Origin: Crocosphaera chwakensis CCY0110
GTDB taxonomy: Bacteria; Cyanobacteriota; Cyanobacteriia; Cyanobacteriales; Microcystaceae
Length of the DNA stretch: 64,000 bases
Reading direction: 5' to 3'
Assembly (NCBI RefSeq): GCF_000169335.1
Contig: NZ_AAXW01000015.1
Span: 53,181-117,180 of the forward strand
Shown: positions 1 through 7,606 of the stretch, one piece after another
Numbering within the stretch: the first letter of the stretch is position 1
How the letters are laid out: every line of letters starts with the position of its first letter
The notes under the pieces: generated by a model
The model's database searches: none
Seen by the model: the letters and a program-made list of their open reading frames with translations, nothing else
What the model was told of the DNA's origin: nothing
Translations under genes and position numbers: made by a program

Positions 1-965
1 TCATTAAACCTTCAGAATTAACTCCTAATACATCAAAAGTTATTGCAAAAATTATTAACAATTACTTCGATGATAACTATATAAAAGTGATTGAAGGAGG
101 GAAAGACATCAGTCAAAAATTATTAAAAGAAAACTTTGATCATATCTTTTTTACTGGTAGTTCTTCTATTGGAAAAATTGTTATGGAAGCTGCTGCTAAG
201 CATTTAACACCAGTTACCTTAGAATTAGGGGGAAAAAGTCCCTGTATTGTGGATAAAAATATTAATGTTAAAGAAACAGCTAAGCGCATTGTCTGGGGAA
301 AGTTTCTCAACGCTGGACAAAGTTGTATTGCGCCAGATTATTTATTAGTCAATCAACCCATTAAATCACAACTATTAGAAGGGATTAAAGAAGCGATTAA
401 AACATTTTATGGAGAAGAACCTTTTCACAGTCCAGACTATGGAAGAATTATTAATGAGTATCATTTTAAACGATTATCTGCATTATTACCCCAAGATAAT
501 ATTATTGTAGGGGGTCAACTAATTCCCCAAGAAAATTATATTTCTCCTACAGTGATTGATCATATTTCTCCTAATTCTCCTATTATGGAAGATGAGATAT
601 TTGGCCCTATTTTACCAATTTTCGATTATAGTGAAATAGAAGAAGCGATCGCCTTTATAAACCAAAGACCAAAACCCTTAGCCATTTATTTATTTTCTAA
701 CGATAAAAAGCAACAAAAAAAGATACTAGAAAATACCCGATCAGGGAGTGTAGGGATTAACGATACAGTGATGCAATATGGAGTGTTAAGCTTACCCTTT
801 GGTGGTGTAGGAAACAGTGGCATGGGTGCTTATCATGGTAAAGCTAGTTTTGACACATTTTCCCATTATAAAAGTGTCTTGAAACGTTCTTTTTGGTTTG
901 AAACTAATTTGCGATTTCCACCTTATCAAGGCAAATTAAAGTGGGTAAAGCGTCTCCTAGGTTAA
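1..965 (+). CDS. Aldehyde dehydrogenase, ALDH3-like (5' truncated)
   Basis: Oxidises aldehydes to carboxylates with NAD(P)+; in cyanobacteria ALDH3-type enzymes act on fatty and apocarotenoid aldehydes. The frame is open back to base 3, where KPSELTPNTSK can be read, so the GTG at 87 is not the real start and the N-terminal part lies outside the window. Visible motifs are LELGGKSP (general-base Glu codon 222-224), NAGQSC (nucleophile Cys codon 324-326) and EEIFGP-like EDEIFGPILP. The end (YKSVLKRSFWFETNLRFPPY) matches the ALDH3 C-terminus. Family assignment is secure; the substrate is inferred only from the family. Confidence 0.93.
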   Translation, partial: IKPSELTPNTSKVIAKIINNYFDDNYIKVIEGGKDISQKLLKENFDHIFFTGSSSIGKIVMEAAAKHLTPVTLELGGKSPCIVDKNINVKETAKRIVWGKFLNAGQSCIAPDYLLVNQPIKSQLLEGIKEAIKTFYGEEPFHSPDYGRIINEYHFKRLSALLPQDNIIVGGQLIPQENYISPTVIDHISPNSPIMEDEIFGPILPIFDYSEIEEAIAFINQRPKPLAIYLFSNDKKQQKKILENTRSGSVGINDTVMQYGVLSLPFGGVGNSGMGAYHGKASFDTFSHYKSVLKRSFWFETNLRFPPYQGKLKWVKRLLG

Positions 966-1085
966 AGTTTCCATGTAATATCCATTAATTCTCTTTATTA
1001 ACAATAGAGATTATTAGTTGAGGTAAACATAGAAATGAGGGGAGATAGAGGAAAAAGAATATTTCCGATAATAATCGGAGTTAAA

Positions 1086-1190
1086 CTACTTCATTCGTTC
1101 TTTATCCAGTAACGCCGTTTCAATCAGATTGTGAGGTGTAAATCCCTGCTTAGGAATCATACTAGCGGTTCCAATATGATATTTAGGGTG
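1086..1190 (-). pseudogene. Displaced 3' end of the DUF3102/GGDEF-like gene
   Basis: Just past the stop of the preceding minus-strand frame, a different frame reads QHPKYHIGTASMIPK then GFTPHNLIETALLDKERMK and stops at 1086-1088. This matches the end of GGDEF domains (xSIGxAxxxP...xxxLIxxADxAL). It joins without a gap if one base is removed near 1190. Either a real frameshift truncated the gene or there is a sequencing error. Confidence 0.6.
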
Positions 1191-2124
1191 TTGAATTGAG
1201 CAGACTCATATAAGCTTTTTGCCAAGCACTAAACCACTTCATAAACCGATCTACTACACATTGAGCGCCTTCGGGATCAGTATTAAGCAAAACAGCAATA
1301 CATTTATTATCATCATATTGCCCGACAAAATCTCCTCCTCGCTTCAAACTATCAGCTAACCCATAACTGAGTTGTTGAAAGACTTGAAACATTACAGTTT
1401 TTGATTGGTTACTATCTTCTGAATTAATTTGACATAGAACCAGAGATAAATACTGTTCTGCACCCAACATTTTTTGCCATGCTTCCTCTAAATAATCATT
1501 AAATTTAGAAGGACTATCAATTTGAACCGATAAATTTAGCTCACTTGTCTTCTTGTTTACCAAATTTAAGACATTGGATTGATCAGATAATAACTGATTG
1601 TAGGTTTTTTGATTATATTGATATTCCTGGGTTATAAGATTATTTTTTGGTTGATTATTAATGTTTGGCTCTAATTGTTCATCTTTATTTTTTTTAAGGA
1701 GTTGTTTCGCAAAAGAAAAGGTGATGGTTTTACCTTGTTTCGCTTTTTCTAAAGCCTGAGTGCGAACTTCTTCGGGTGTTGAAGGGGCTGCTAAGATATA
1801 GAGAGCTGAGGGAGAAATTTCTACTGTTTCTAAGTCATTCAGTTGAAATTGTTGACTAACCTGCATAAATTTATTAGCAGCCGATACACTCCAATCAAAT
1901 TCTGCTTTTAACCATGTCCGAAATTGTCCATGCTTCAATTGTTGTTTGATTTTGCATAAATGATCACCAATAATATAGATATCTTGAGCGCAGCGACGGA
2001 GTCGATTTCTGATATCAAGGGTTAACTCCTGAATCTCATGTCGCACTTGGGGATTTAACTGTTGATAGTTAAAATCTTTTATATCAGAATTGTTAGAAAT
2101 TGAAAAAACTTGATTTTGAGTCAT
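1183..2124 (-). CDS. DUF3102 protein with degenerate GGDEF-like C-terminal domain
   Basis: Residues about 30-90 (IRNRLRRCAQDIYIIGDHL, then GQFRTWLKAEFDWS) fit the DUF3102 family, found in plasmid/phage-type and cyanobacterial proteins of unknown role. Residues about 205-310 resemble a GGDEF domain: a stretch ending RGGDFVGQYDDNKCIAVLLNT followed by DPEGAQCVVDRFMKW aligns with the usual R-x-x-D-x-x-x-R-[GGEEF]-x-x-x-L-P-x-T-x-x-x-A pattern. DDNKC replaces GGEEF, so cyclase activity is unlikely. The frame stops at 1183 just before the final SIG-like strand, which is readable in another frame down to 1086. Transcribed divergently from the export locus; it might be a regulator, but this is inference. 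Confidence 0.75.
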   Translation of the reverse strand: MTQNQVFSISNNSDIKDFNYQQLNPQVRHEIQELTLDIRNRLRRCAQDIYIIGDHLCKIKQQLKHGQFRTWLKAEFDWSVSAANKFMQVSQQFQLNDLETVEISPSALYILAAPSTPEEVRTQALEKAKQGKTITFSFAKQLLKKNKDEQLEPNINNQPKNNLITQEYQYNQKTYNQLLSDQSNVLNLVNKKTSELNLSVQIDSPSKFNDYLEEAWQKMLGAEQYLSLVLCQINSEDSNQSKTVMFQVFQQLSYGLADSLKRGGDFVGQYDDNKCIAVLLNTDPEGAQCVVDRFMKWFSAWQKAYMSLLNSTP

Positions 2125-2576
2125 ATTAACTTGTTTCCACGCTTAAACTGTTGTTTACCTTAATTATTTCTTTAGTTTGCCATATAAAAACAAGACAGAT
2201 AACGGGTACTTGTGATGAGTACCTGGATCTACTATTTTAGGCAATAAATAATTGTACTTAAATAATGTCTAATGAGGATTTCATCAAACAAGCTAGGAAG
2301 ACAACGAGCAGAAATAGTTTCTAGTTTATTCCTTCTGATTATAAATAATACCTTGATTATGGTCAAACTTTAGTTAAGTCTTATTGCAACAATACTAAAT
2401 TTCTAAAAATGTACAAATCTAGACATAAAAACAGCAAAAAAAATAAATAGTCCAATTTTTCCGTATTTGAGATTTGATGTCAAAAAAAATTACTGTATCT
2501 TTATGAAGATCAAGAGATTCTCATGAAATTAAGCTCAATCTAAGGGATTGACTACCATTACATCAATACTATTTGT
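2125..2576. other. Intergenic gap, AT-rich, no gene seen
   Basis: Non-coding region between the DUF3102 gene and the export locus. The only structure I see is a small hairpin, GGTACT (2205-2210) with AGTACC (2218-2223). No tRNA or sizeable ORF was recognised. Confidence 0.5.
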
Positions 2577-2603
2577 GTAAATGCGTAAATTTTACACATT
2601 TAC
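2577..2603. promoter_or_regulatory. 27-bp palindrome, candidate operator
   Basis: Arms GTAAATGCGTAAA (2577-2589) and TTTACACATTTAC (2591-2603) are reverse complements at 12 of 13 positions around one central T. It lies about 160 bp upstream of the -35 box of the adaptor gene. It does not match the NtcA consensus GTA-N8-TAC exactly. It could be a dimeric regulator site; the regulator is unknown. Confidence 0.4.
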
Positions 2604-2762
2604 TTTTACGGTTAACTGTCCATTCACCTGTCTAGTTATCTGTTTTTTTCGTCTGTAGCCATATTCAAAAAACTTTTCAAGATCACTAACAAAAGTTTTT
2701 TGTTAATGCTATATACATTTTTTAATCAAAAAATTAAATTAAATTAAGTTCAAAATAAAGTC

Positions 2763-2791
2763 TTGACAACTTACATCGAATAAACTATATT
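2763..2791 (+). promoter_or_regulatory. Sigma-70-type promoter for the adaptor gene
   Basis: TTGACA at 2763-2768, a 17-bp spacer, and TATATT at 2786-2791. Spacing is ideal and both boxes are near consensus. The start of transcription would be near 2798, giving a leader of about 190 nt before the ATG at 2992. Confidence 0.65.
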
Positions 2792-2991
2792 TCTAGAGAA
2801 TAGGGATAGTTTCTAAGAGTTTTGTGCGAAGCAAATAGAATATGTATAATTTATCTTTTAAAGATTTAGCATTATAAAGTGCCAAAATTAACTAATCTTA
2901 AAAAGATAACCAAACAATGAAATTTAAGATTAATAAATGTTGTGAACTTTCCTTGAACAGAAGTATCAATCTAAACCATAAGAGATTTACT

Positions 2992-4650
2992 ATGTCAACC
3001 CACTTTGATCGAACGAAAAAGAAATTTGTCCAGGATTTCAATCAAAATAAAGACTCTTCATCAGTTAGTCAAAAACACCAGGCAAATTTGATGACCCCTG
3101 ATGACTCTAAGCACATTTATGGTGGGGTCAGTAGCAACGCTATAGAGTTTCCTCAAACCACCTTTAACCCCGCCTGTGCCTATCGTTCACCCCAGGTAGA
3201 AGAACCAGTTAATCTCTGGTCTTCTTCTGTCCAAACCCTCCTAGACCAACCCCCTGCCACCTTACCCCAAAAGTTCATCTTAGGAGGAATAGCGTTTTGT
3301 TTCGCCTTTTCCGCTTGGGCTTGGTTTGGAACCCTTGAAGAAGTAGGGAAAGCTCAAGGAAAATTGGTGCCAGAAGGAGAAACCTATAAAATTCAACCGG
3401 TTGAATTGGGTAAAGTGACTGACATTGCTGTCGAAGAGGGACAAGAAGTACAAGCTGGACAATTATTAGTCGAATTCGATACAGAATTAGCTGAAAAAGA
3501 AATTGACCGACTTCAAGAGATGATTAGAGCTTATCAAACCGAGTTAAGCCAAAAACACACTCTAAAACAACGTATTCAATTAGAAGCCGAAACAGATGCA
3601 GCCATTGCTTCGGCCGAACTGCAAGCTCAACAAGCCGTCATCGCTCATACTAAAGAAAAGATTGCCACAGTTCGTCAATTATTAGCTCAACAACAAAATG
3701 AAGTTGCAGCCTATCAATTACGACAAAAACAGTTACAACCCCTCGATTCAATCGCCCAACAACGGCTTGAGCAACTAGAGGTGGAAAAAATTGCCCACCA
3801 AGAACGAATTAACCGACTCAAACCCCTACAAGAAGAAGGTGCAATTTCTCAAGAATATCTCTACGAAGCAGAACAAACCCTAAGACAGACAGAACAACAG
3901 ATTACCAGTAGTCAATTACAAGAAGTGACTCAAGCCAACGAACAAATCTTTCAAGCTAACCAAGGGATACGGAATCTGCGATCGCAAATGACTGAAAATC
4001 AGGGAGAACTTTTTTCGGCACAAAAAACCGTTCAACAGTCTCAAGCTGAATTTACCCAGAAACAAGCGCAAGCTCAACGAAAGCAAATCGAAGCCATGCA
4101 AAAAATTCAGCAACTTGAAGTAGAAATGACCCAACTGCAAGGGAAAATAACAGAAAACAAAAATTTGTTAATTGCTGCCCAAAGTAAGCTGCAATATAAG
4201 TATCTTAAAGCTCCCATCAGTGGCACCATTTTGTCCCTCGATCTCAAAAACACTGGCGAAGTGGTTGAAGCAGGAAAAACCGTCGCAGAGATTGCTCCCC
4301 ACAATGTTCCGTTAGTGGTGTCTGCAGTTCTCCCAGACGAAGAAGCTGGCTTTGTGGACATAGGAATGCCTGCACAAGTTAAGTTAGATGCTTACCCTTA
4401 TCAGGATTATGGGGTCATTACTGGCCAAGTAACCGACATTTCTGCCGATGCTGAATCCGACGAAAAATTAGGTGAAATTTATCGGGTTGAGATCGAGCTG
4501 GAACGGGATCATATTCTGAAAAATCAAGAAATGATTTCCTTTAAACCCGGACAAACTGTGACAGCAGATATTATTATTCGCCGTCGTCGCATTATTGATG
4601 TTGTACTGGACCCCATCAAAAAAATGCAAAAGGATGGAATTAAGCTTTAA
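2992..4650 (+). CDS. HlyD-family membrane fusion protein (peptide-export adaptor)
   Basis: Periplasmic adaptor of a type I secretion system, linking an inner-membrane ABC exporter to an outer-membrane channel. From the ATG at 2992 there is a cytoplasmic N-terminus of about 95 residues, one membrane segment (FILGGIAFCFAFSAWAWFG), a split biotinyl-lipoyl domain (EVGKAQGKLVPEGE ... YLKAPISGTILSLD), about 220 residues of Gln/Glu-rich coiled-coil hairpin, and a C-terminal beta-barrel domain ending GQTVTADIIIRRRRIIDVVLDP. An in-frame ATG exists at 2917; I prefer 2992, which has AGAG seven bases upstream. The natural partner is the C39-ABC exporter at 9526-12615. No TolC gene is in the window. Confidence 0.9.
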   Translation: MSTHFDRTKKKFVQDFNQNKDSSSVSQKHQANLMTPDDSKHIYGGVSSNAIEFPQTTFNPACAYRSPQVEEPVNLWSSSVQTLLDQPPATLPQKFILGGIAFCFAFSAWAWFGTLEEVGKAQGKLVPEGETYKIQPVELGKVTDIAVEEGQEVQAGQLLVEFDTELAEKEIDRLQEMIRAYQTELSQKHTLKQRIQLEAETDAAIASAELQAQQAVIAHTKEKIATVRQLLAQQQNEVAAYQLRQKQLQPLDSIAQQRLEQLEVEKIAHQERINRLKPLQEEGAISQEYLYEAEQTLRQTEQQITSSQLQEVTQANEQIFQANQGIRNLRSQMTENQGELFSAQKTVQQSQAEFTQKQAQAQRKQIEAMQKIQQLEVEMTQLQGKITENKNLLIAAQSKLQYKYLKAPISGTILSLDLKNTGEVVEAGKTVAEIAPHNVPLVVSAVLPDEEAGFVDIGMPAQVKLDAYPYQDYGVITGQVTDISADAESDEKLGEIYRVEIELERDHILKNQEMISFKPGQTVTADIIIRRRRIIDVVLDPIKKMQKDGIKL

Positions 4651-4842
4651 CAGCAGTTTTCGATAGAAATGTAAACAAGCTGTCTACCCCTCTTTCTGCT
4701 CCCGTTGCTCCCTACCCTCATTTTTCCCCTGCTTACTTCGTAGTAACGTTTATTTTTGTTCAGGTACTTATTACCAGTTCCCAACTTTAATTTTTCATTT
4801 TTTTGACTACTCATTTACGAAAGTTTAAGAGGATTTTTTATC

Positions 4843-5232
4843 ATGTCTCAATCTTTGTATCAGCAAAAAAACCAGGTAACTAAAAGTATGACCGAACAAC
4901 AATTTGAAGAAATTGTTGATGCCATTTTAGCGGGAAAATATTCCTGGGCTTGTGTCTTAATTTTACAAACGGCAGGTTATAATCCGCTCCATTATATTCC
5001 CTATCGTACCTATAATCGTTTAATCAAAGATAACCGTCTAAAAAAACGAGATAGTGAACAACAGAAAACTATTAAACCATCTCCAAAAAATTCTGTAACA
5101 AAACATCGAACCTCAACAAAAATTAGTAATCTCAGTTATGTAGAATCTTTGGATGAGTCAGAATCGAATAGTTTAGGGGGTCTAGGATGTAACCAGAGCA
5201 GTATCTGGTCAATTTTTTTCTGGAATCATTAA
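4843..5232 (+). CDS. HetP-domain protein with C-terminal double-glycine leader-like tail
   Basis: Residues about 17-64 carry the HetP signature (FEEIVDAILAGKYSWACVL, then GYNPLHYIPYRTYNRLIKDN), known from the Anabaena heterocyst-differentiation protein HetP and its paralogues. A basic linker (65-92) follows, then KISNLSYVESL (93-103) running to SLGG (110-113) and a 16-residue tail LGCNQSSIWSIFFWNH. The 93-113 stretch matches the leaders of the five peptides encoded just downstream, and the tail holds the only Cys among all the putative cores. The protein is 129 aa. The ATG has a good RBS (AAGAGG). This may be a bifunctional regulator and secreted-peptide precursor; the HetP domain call is firm, the processing is inference. 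Confidence 0.85.
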   Translation: MSQSLYQQKNQVTKSMTEQQFEEIVDAILAGKYSWACVLILQTAGYNPLHYIPYRTYNRLIKDNRLKKRDSEQQKTIKPSPKNSVTKHRTSTKISNLSYVESLDESESNSLGGLGCNQSSIWSIFFWNH

Positions 5233-5333
5233 AGTTAATTAGATTTTTATCTTTAAAACTACATTGCATAATTGGAACTGAAAGGGCTGACTAATATTGT
5301 TTGTCGACCTCTCTTTCCTGTTGTTTAAAAATC

Positions 5334-5382
5334 AATCTTACTGTAAATTTGAAAATTAACAGTAAGGTTGTTTTCTTTTTTT
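5334..5382 (+). terminator. Rho-independent terminator after the HetP-like gene
   Basis: The arms 5334-5344 and 5359-5369 (core CTTACTGT / ACAGTAAG) form an 11-bp stem with one G-U pair, followed by the T-rich run TTTTCTTTTTTT. It separates the HetP-like gene from the first small peptide gene, which therefore probably has its own promoter. Confidence 0.8.
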
Positions 5383-5409
5383 ATATACATATTGAAAAAA
5401 TAGGTAAAC

Positions 5410-5422
5410 TGCCAAATTGGCA
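5410..5422. promoter_or_regulatory. Short perfect palindrome upstream of peptide 1
   Basis: TGCCAA-A-TTGGCA is a perfect 6-bp inverted repeat, lying between the terminator and the peptide 1 gene about 95 bp before its ATG. Candidate operator; no promoter boxes of comparable quality are obvious next to it. Confidence 0.3.
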
Positions 5423-5515
5423 ACACATTCTTTGTTTAATTAGTTATCTTAAATATAGGAAGAAAAACAAAACTTCCTAAAACAAATTCTGAAGTAAATT
5501 AACGAGGAAAAACCC

Positions 5516-5752
5516 ATGAAAATCTCTAATATGACCTATCTCGAAACCGTTGAAGCTAACGAAGTTAAAGGTGGTTTCTTAAGCGTTGACTTTGGAGCTC
5601 CTTCAGCTAAAGGTTTAGCTGATGCTTTTGCTACCTCTTTCGGGCGTGGTTTTTCTCAAAGCAGCACCTATACTGACACTGATTCTTCTGCAGATATTGG
5701 AAGCAAAACATCTTCTGCTACATCCCAATCTGGTTCTTGGGGAGAAGTATAA
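5516..5752 (+). CDS. Double-glycine leader peptide precursor 1
   Basis: 78 aa. The leader begins MKISNMTYLETV and ends VKGG at residues 17-20, the classic cleavage signal for C39-peptidase exporters. The putative core is FLSVDFGAPS followed by a Ser/Thr/Gly-rich stretch ending SGSWGEV; it has no Cys. RBS GAGGA lies nine bases before the ATG. First of five tandem small genes sharing this leader, placed between the adaptor and the exporter genes. No lanthipeptide, radical-SAM or cyclodehydratase gene is in the window, so the product may be unmodified. Bacteriocin, signal or surface peptide are all possible; activity is not inferable. Confidence 0.8.
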   Translation: MKISNMTYLETVEANEVKGGFLSVDFGAPSAKGLADAFATSFGRGFSQSSTYTDTDSSADIGSKTSSATSQSGSWGEV

Positions 5753-5790
5753 GTCAGGTTATCGTTTCTAAGTTTTTTAGAAATACAATG

Positions 5791-5870
5791 CTAGGGATAC
5801 TATATAGATTAAAAATAAACTTTTAGCTATGTTTAATACTCAACTAAAAGTCTAAAGTGTCCCTAGTTTC
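5791..5870 (+). terminator. Nested hairpin after peptide 1, terminator-like
   Basis: Outer arms CTAGGGATAC (5791-5800) and GTGTCCCTAG (5857-5866) pair with one G-U; inner arms ACTTTTAG (5819-5826) and CTAAAAGT (5844-5851) pair perfectly. A short T-rich stretch (TTTC) follows. It may terminate or stabilise the peptide 1 transcript. Confidence 0.5.
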
Positions 5871-5892
5871 TTACAAAATGCCTTCCAAAGAC

Positions 5893-5931
5893 CTCTAGAG
5901 ATTTTATTCATCATGAAAAAAATCTCTAGAG
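5893..5931. repeat. 13-bp perfect inverted repeat before peptide 2
   Basis: CTCTAGAGATTTT (5893-5905) and AAAATCTCTAGAG (5919-5931) are perfect reverse complements with a 13-nt loop. No U-tract follows, so an RNA-processing or protective hairpin, or an operator, fits better than a plain terminator. It lies about 40 bp upstream of the peptide 2 RBS. Confidence 0.45.
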
Positions 5932-5973
5932 TGTCTTCAGTTGTTTAGGCTTGTAGTAAAAAGGAGATGACCA

Positions 5974-6246
5974 ATGATTATTACTAATTTGGACTATGAA
6001 GAGCAACTTGATCAAAATATTGAACTTTTGGGAAGTTTTAGGGAATTTATTCCCACTCAGATGTTCTCAGAAGACAAGTTTCTAGATGGTAAACGAGTTT
6101 TGTTATCTACAGTTTCTTTTGGTGCTAGAGCCAATGGGATTCGATCTGCTAAGACAGAACTCTTAAATTTTAGTCAAACGACAGAACAAGTTGCAGAAGG
6201 TTTTGTTTCAAGTTCATCTTCATCTATTGCTTCAATCTCGGAGTAA
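5974..6246 (+). CDS. Leader-peptide precursor 2 (G-S cleavage variant)
   Basis: 90 aa. The leader starts MIITNLDYEEQL and ends LLGS (residues 18-21), with Ser in place of the second Gly; the next residue is Phe, as in all five sister peptides. The core of about 69 residues has no Cys and ends in a Ser-rich stretch (VSSSSSSIASISE). A strong RBS, AAGGAGATG, precedes the ATG. It belongs to the same cluster as precursors 1 and 3-5. C39 peptidases tolerate GG, GA and GS at this site, so processing is plausible but not shown. Confidence 0.72.
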   Translation: MIITNLDYEEQLDQNIELLGSFREFIPTQMFSEDKFLDGKRVLLSTVSFGARANGIRSAKTELLNFSQTTEQVAEGFVSSSSSSIASISE

Positions 6247-6295
6247 TTAAAAGAATCGAGGAACTCTCAAAACTTTTAAAATATTGAAATCTTAA

Positions 6296-6349
6296 AGTGT
6301 TGTCATGAGGAATAATTATTGCCATTGTGGCAACACTCTTTTCTTTTTT
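6296..6349 (+). terminator. Terminator between peptides 2 and 3
   Basis: AGTGTTG (6296-6302) pairs with CAACACT (6331-6337), with an inner TGCCA/TGGCA hairpin, followed by the T-rich run CTTTTCTTTTTT. This is a clear intrinsic terminator inside the peptide gene array. Confidence 0.75.
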
Positions 6350-6482
6350 GGATGTATCTTTAAAATCACAGACAAAGTTATTCTACTAAGTTGTAAAACG
6401 ACCAATACATTGAAAAATTGTTCAGTTGTATTGCCAGAAGAATAACTTGAATTAACCAACTTTTTTTAAGGAACTTAAAGCA

Positions 6483-6770
6483 ATGATTATTACCGATTTA
6501 GATCATATCAATTCCGTTTCTGAAGTAGAGAATATTGAAGGAGCATTTTTTGAGCGTCTAGTAGCTACCTCACAACTAACTTCAACCTTACTAGATAGTG
6601 CGCTAAATACAGGGGTTGGTTTTTCCTTCAATATGAATAATGTTGATTACTTGACATTAGGAGGAGTTGGCTCTGCTGCTGATATTCAACAAGAGTATTT
6701 ATCAACTTCTGTAGGAACTTCTCGCATTTCTTCTGGAAAATTTAGCTTAATCCAATTTTCATTCGGTTAA
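6483..6770 (+). CDS. Leader-peptide precursor 3 (G-A cleavage variant)
   Basis: 95 aa. The leader starts MIITDLDHINSV and ends IEGA (residues 18-21), a recognised double-glycine variant, followed by FFERLVATS. The core of about 74 residues is rich in Ser, Gly, Leu and aromatic residues, lacks Cys and ends LIQFSFG. RBS AAGGAA is present. It shares the leader with its neighbours but the core shows no obvious similarity to theirs, the usual pattern for leader-directed peptide families. Function unknown. Confidence 0.72.
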   Translation: MIITDLDHINSVSEVENIEGAFFERLVATSQLTSTLLDSALNTGVGFSFNMNNVDYLTLGGVGSAADIQQEYLSTSVGTSRISSGKFSLIQFSFG

Positions 6771-6813
6771 TTCTATTTGTTTATCGTTTATGTCGCATTC
6801 AAAGGAGACAATT

Positions 6814-6975
6814 ATGAAAATTGCTGATCTAGAACATCTAGAAAATGTTAGAAAATCCCATCCAACCATTCAAGGTGGTTTTATTGGTATAGAGGCTTTT
6901 GCTTCGGCTAAAGCAGAAGCAAGTAATCGAGTGTTTACTTGGTCATTTACCTATACTGTTGCAATAACACCCTAA
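6814..6975 (+). CDS. Leader-peptide precursor 4 (double-glycine)
   Basis: 53 aa from the ATG at 6814, chosen because AAAGGAGA lies seven bases upstream; an in-frame ATG at 6790 would put this RBS inside the gene. The leader starts MKIADLEHLENV and ends IQGG (residues 19-22). The core, FIGIEAFASAKAE then a Thr/aromatic-rich end (WSFTYTVAITP), is only 31 residues, the shortest of the five, and has no Cys. The gene starts 43 bp after precursor 3 and ends 39 bp before precursor 5, so these three are probably co-transcribed. Confidence 0.72.
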   Translation: MKIADLEHLENVRKSHPTIQGGFIGIEAFASAKAEASNRVFTWSFTYTVAITP

Positions 6976-7014
6976 TTTTTTCAGTCCTATTACTGAGTTT
7001 CAAGGAGTAATTTA

Positions 7015-7281
7015 ATGAGTCAATTAAGAATCACAGACTTAGATTTTCACGAGGAAGGAATCCTCGAAAATGAAGAAATTAGAGGTAGTTTTAGTTTTAG
7101 TAATCCTAGTTCTGGCTTCTTTCGTGTAGCGTTTGATTTTAGCCAATCATCTATCATTGGTGACTTATCAGGTGAAGCAGGGGCAGGGTTTGGTGCTGCT
7201 ATTGCCCTAGCCCTTGGTAAGAACATTACAATCGAGATAGATACGGGAGTATCCTCAGATTCAGGGCTATTCTCATTTTAA
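7015..7281 (+). CDS. Leader-peptide precursor 5 (G-S cleavage variant)
   Basis: 88 aa. The leader (LRITDLDFHEEGIL) ends IRGS at residues 22-25, followed by FSFSNPSSGFF. The 63-residue core is hydrophobic and Gly/Ala-rich in its middle (GEAGAGFGAAIALALG), like the small-residue stretches of some bacteriocins, and has no Cys. RBS CAAGGAG is eight bases upstream. It is the last peptide gene; a 10-bp inverted repeat (7316-7325 / 7377-7386) follows. Confidence 0.72.
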   Translation: MSQLRITDLDFHEEGILENEEIRGSFSFSNPSSGFFRVAFDFSQSSIIGDLSGEAGAGFGAAIALALGKNITIEIDTGVSSDSGLFSF

Positions 7282-7315
7282 ATGATTAAATGAGGGATGA
7301 ACTACCCTAGTCAAC

Positions 7316-7386
7316 AAGAGCATCCTTGCACCATGCTTGAGAATCCTACTACTTTTTCATCGATCTATCCATAGGGGGATGCTCTT
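7316..7386. repeat. Inverted repeat after the peptide array
   Basis: AAGAGCATCC (7316-7325) and GGATGCTCTT (7377-7386) are perfect reverse complements with a 51-nt loop. There is no U-tract. It may be a 3'-end structure of the peptide mRNA or the remains of a small mobile repeat. Confidence 0.4.
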
Positions 7387-7606
7387 CATTGTCGACTTAG
7401 TTTGATAGTCCCTTGATTTTTCAGGGGGTGAAGGATAGTAGGTATGGGGAGATCAGAGGCTTTTTGAGACGGAGCTTTTACTCTCTCCCCCGTTACCCTT
7501 TCTACTCTTTACTCGATCAATTTCTTCCGAGTCAGTTTGTTGAGACATCCTTAGGTTGTATCAAGTTTTATACAATCAAGTGAGGGAAATATTATTCAAT
7601 TACATT

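Noticed and set aside
2577..2603. Palindrome as an NtcA site
   Set aside because: The required GTA-N8-TAC spacing is not present in the correct arrangement, so only a generic operator-like label is justified.
3280..4361. Minus-strand frames inside the HlyD adaptor gene
   Set aside because: Shadows of a strongly coding plus-strand gene with conserved lipoyl domains; no RBS or family match.
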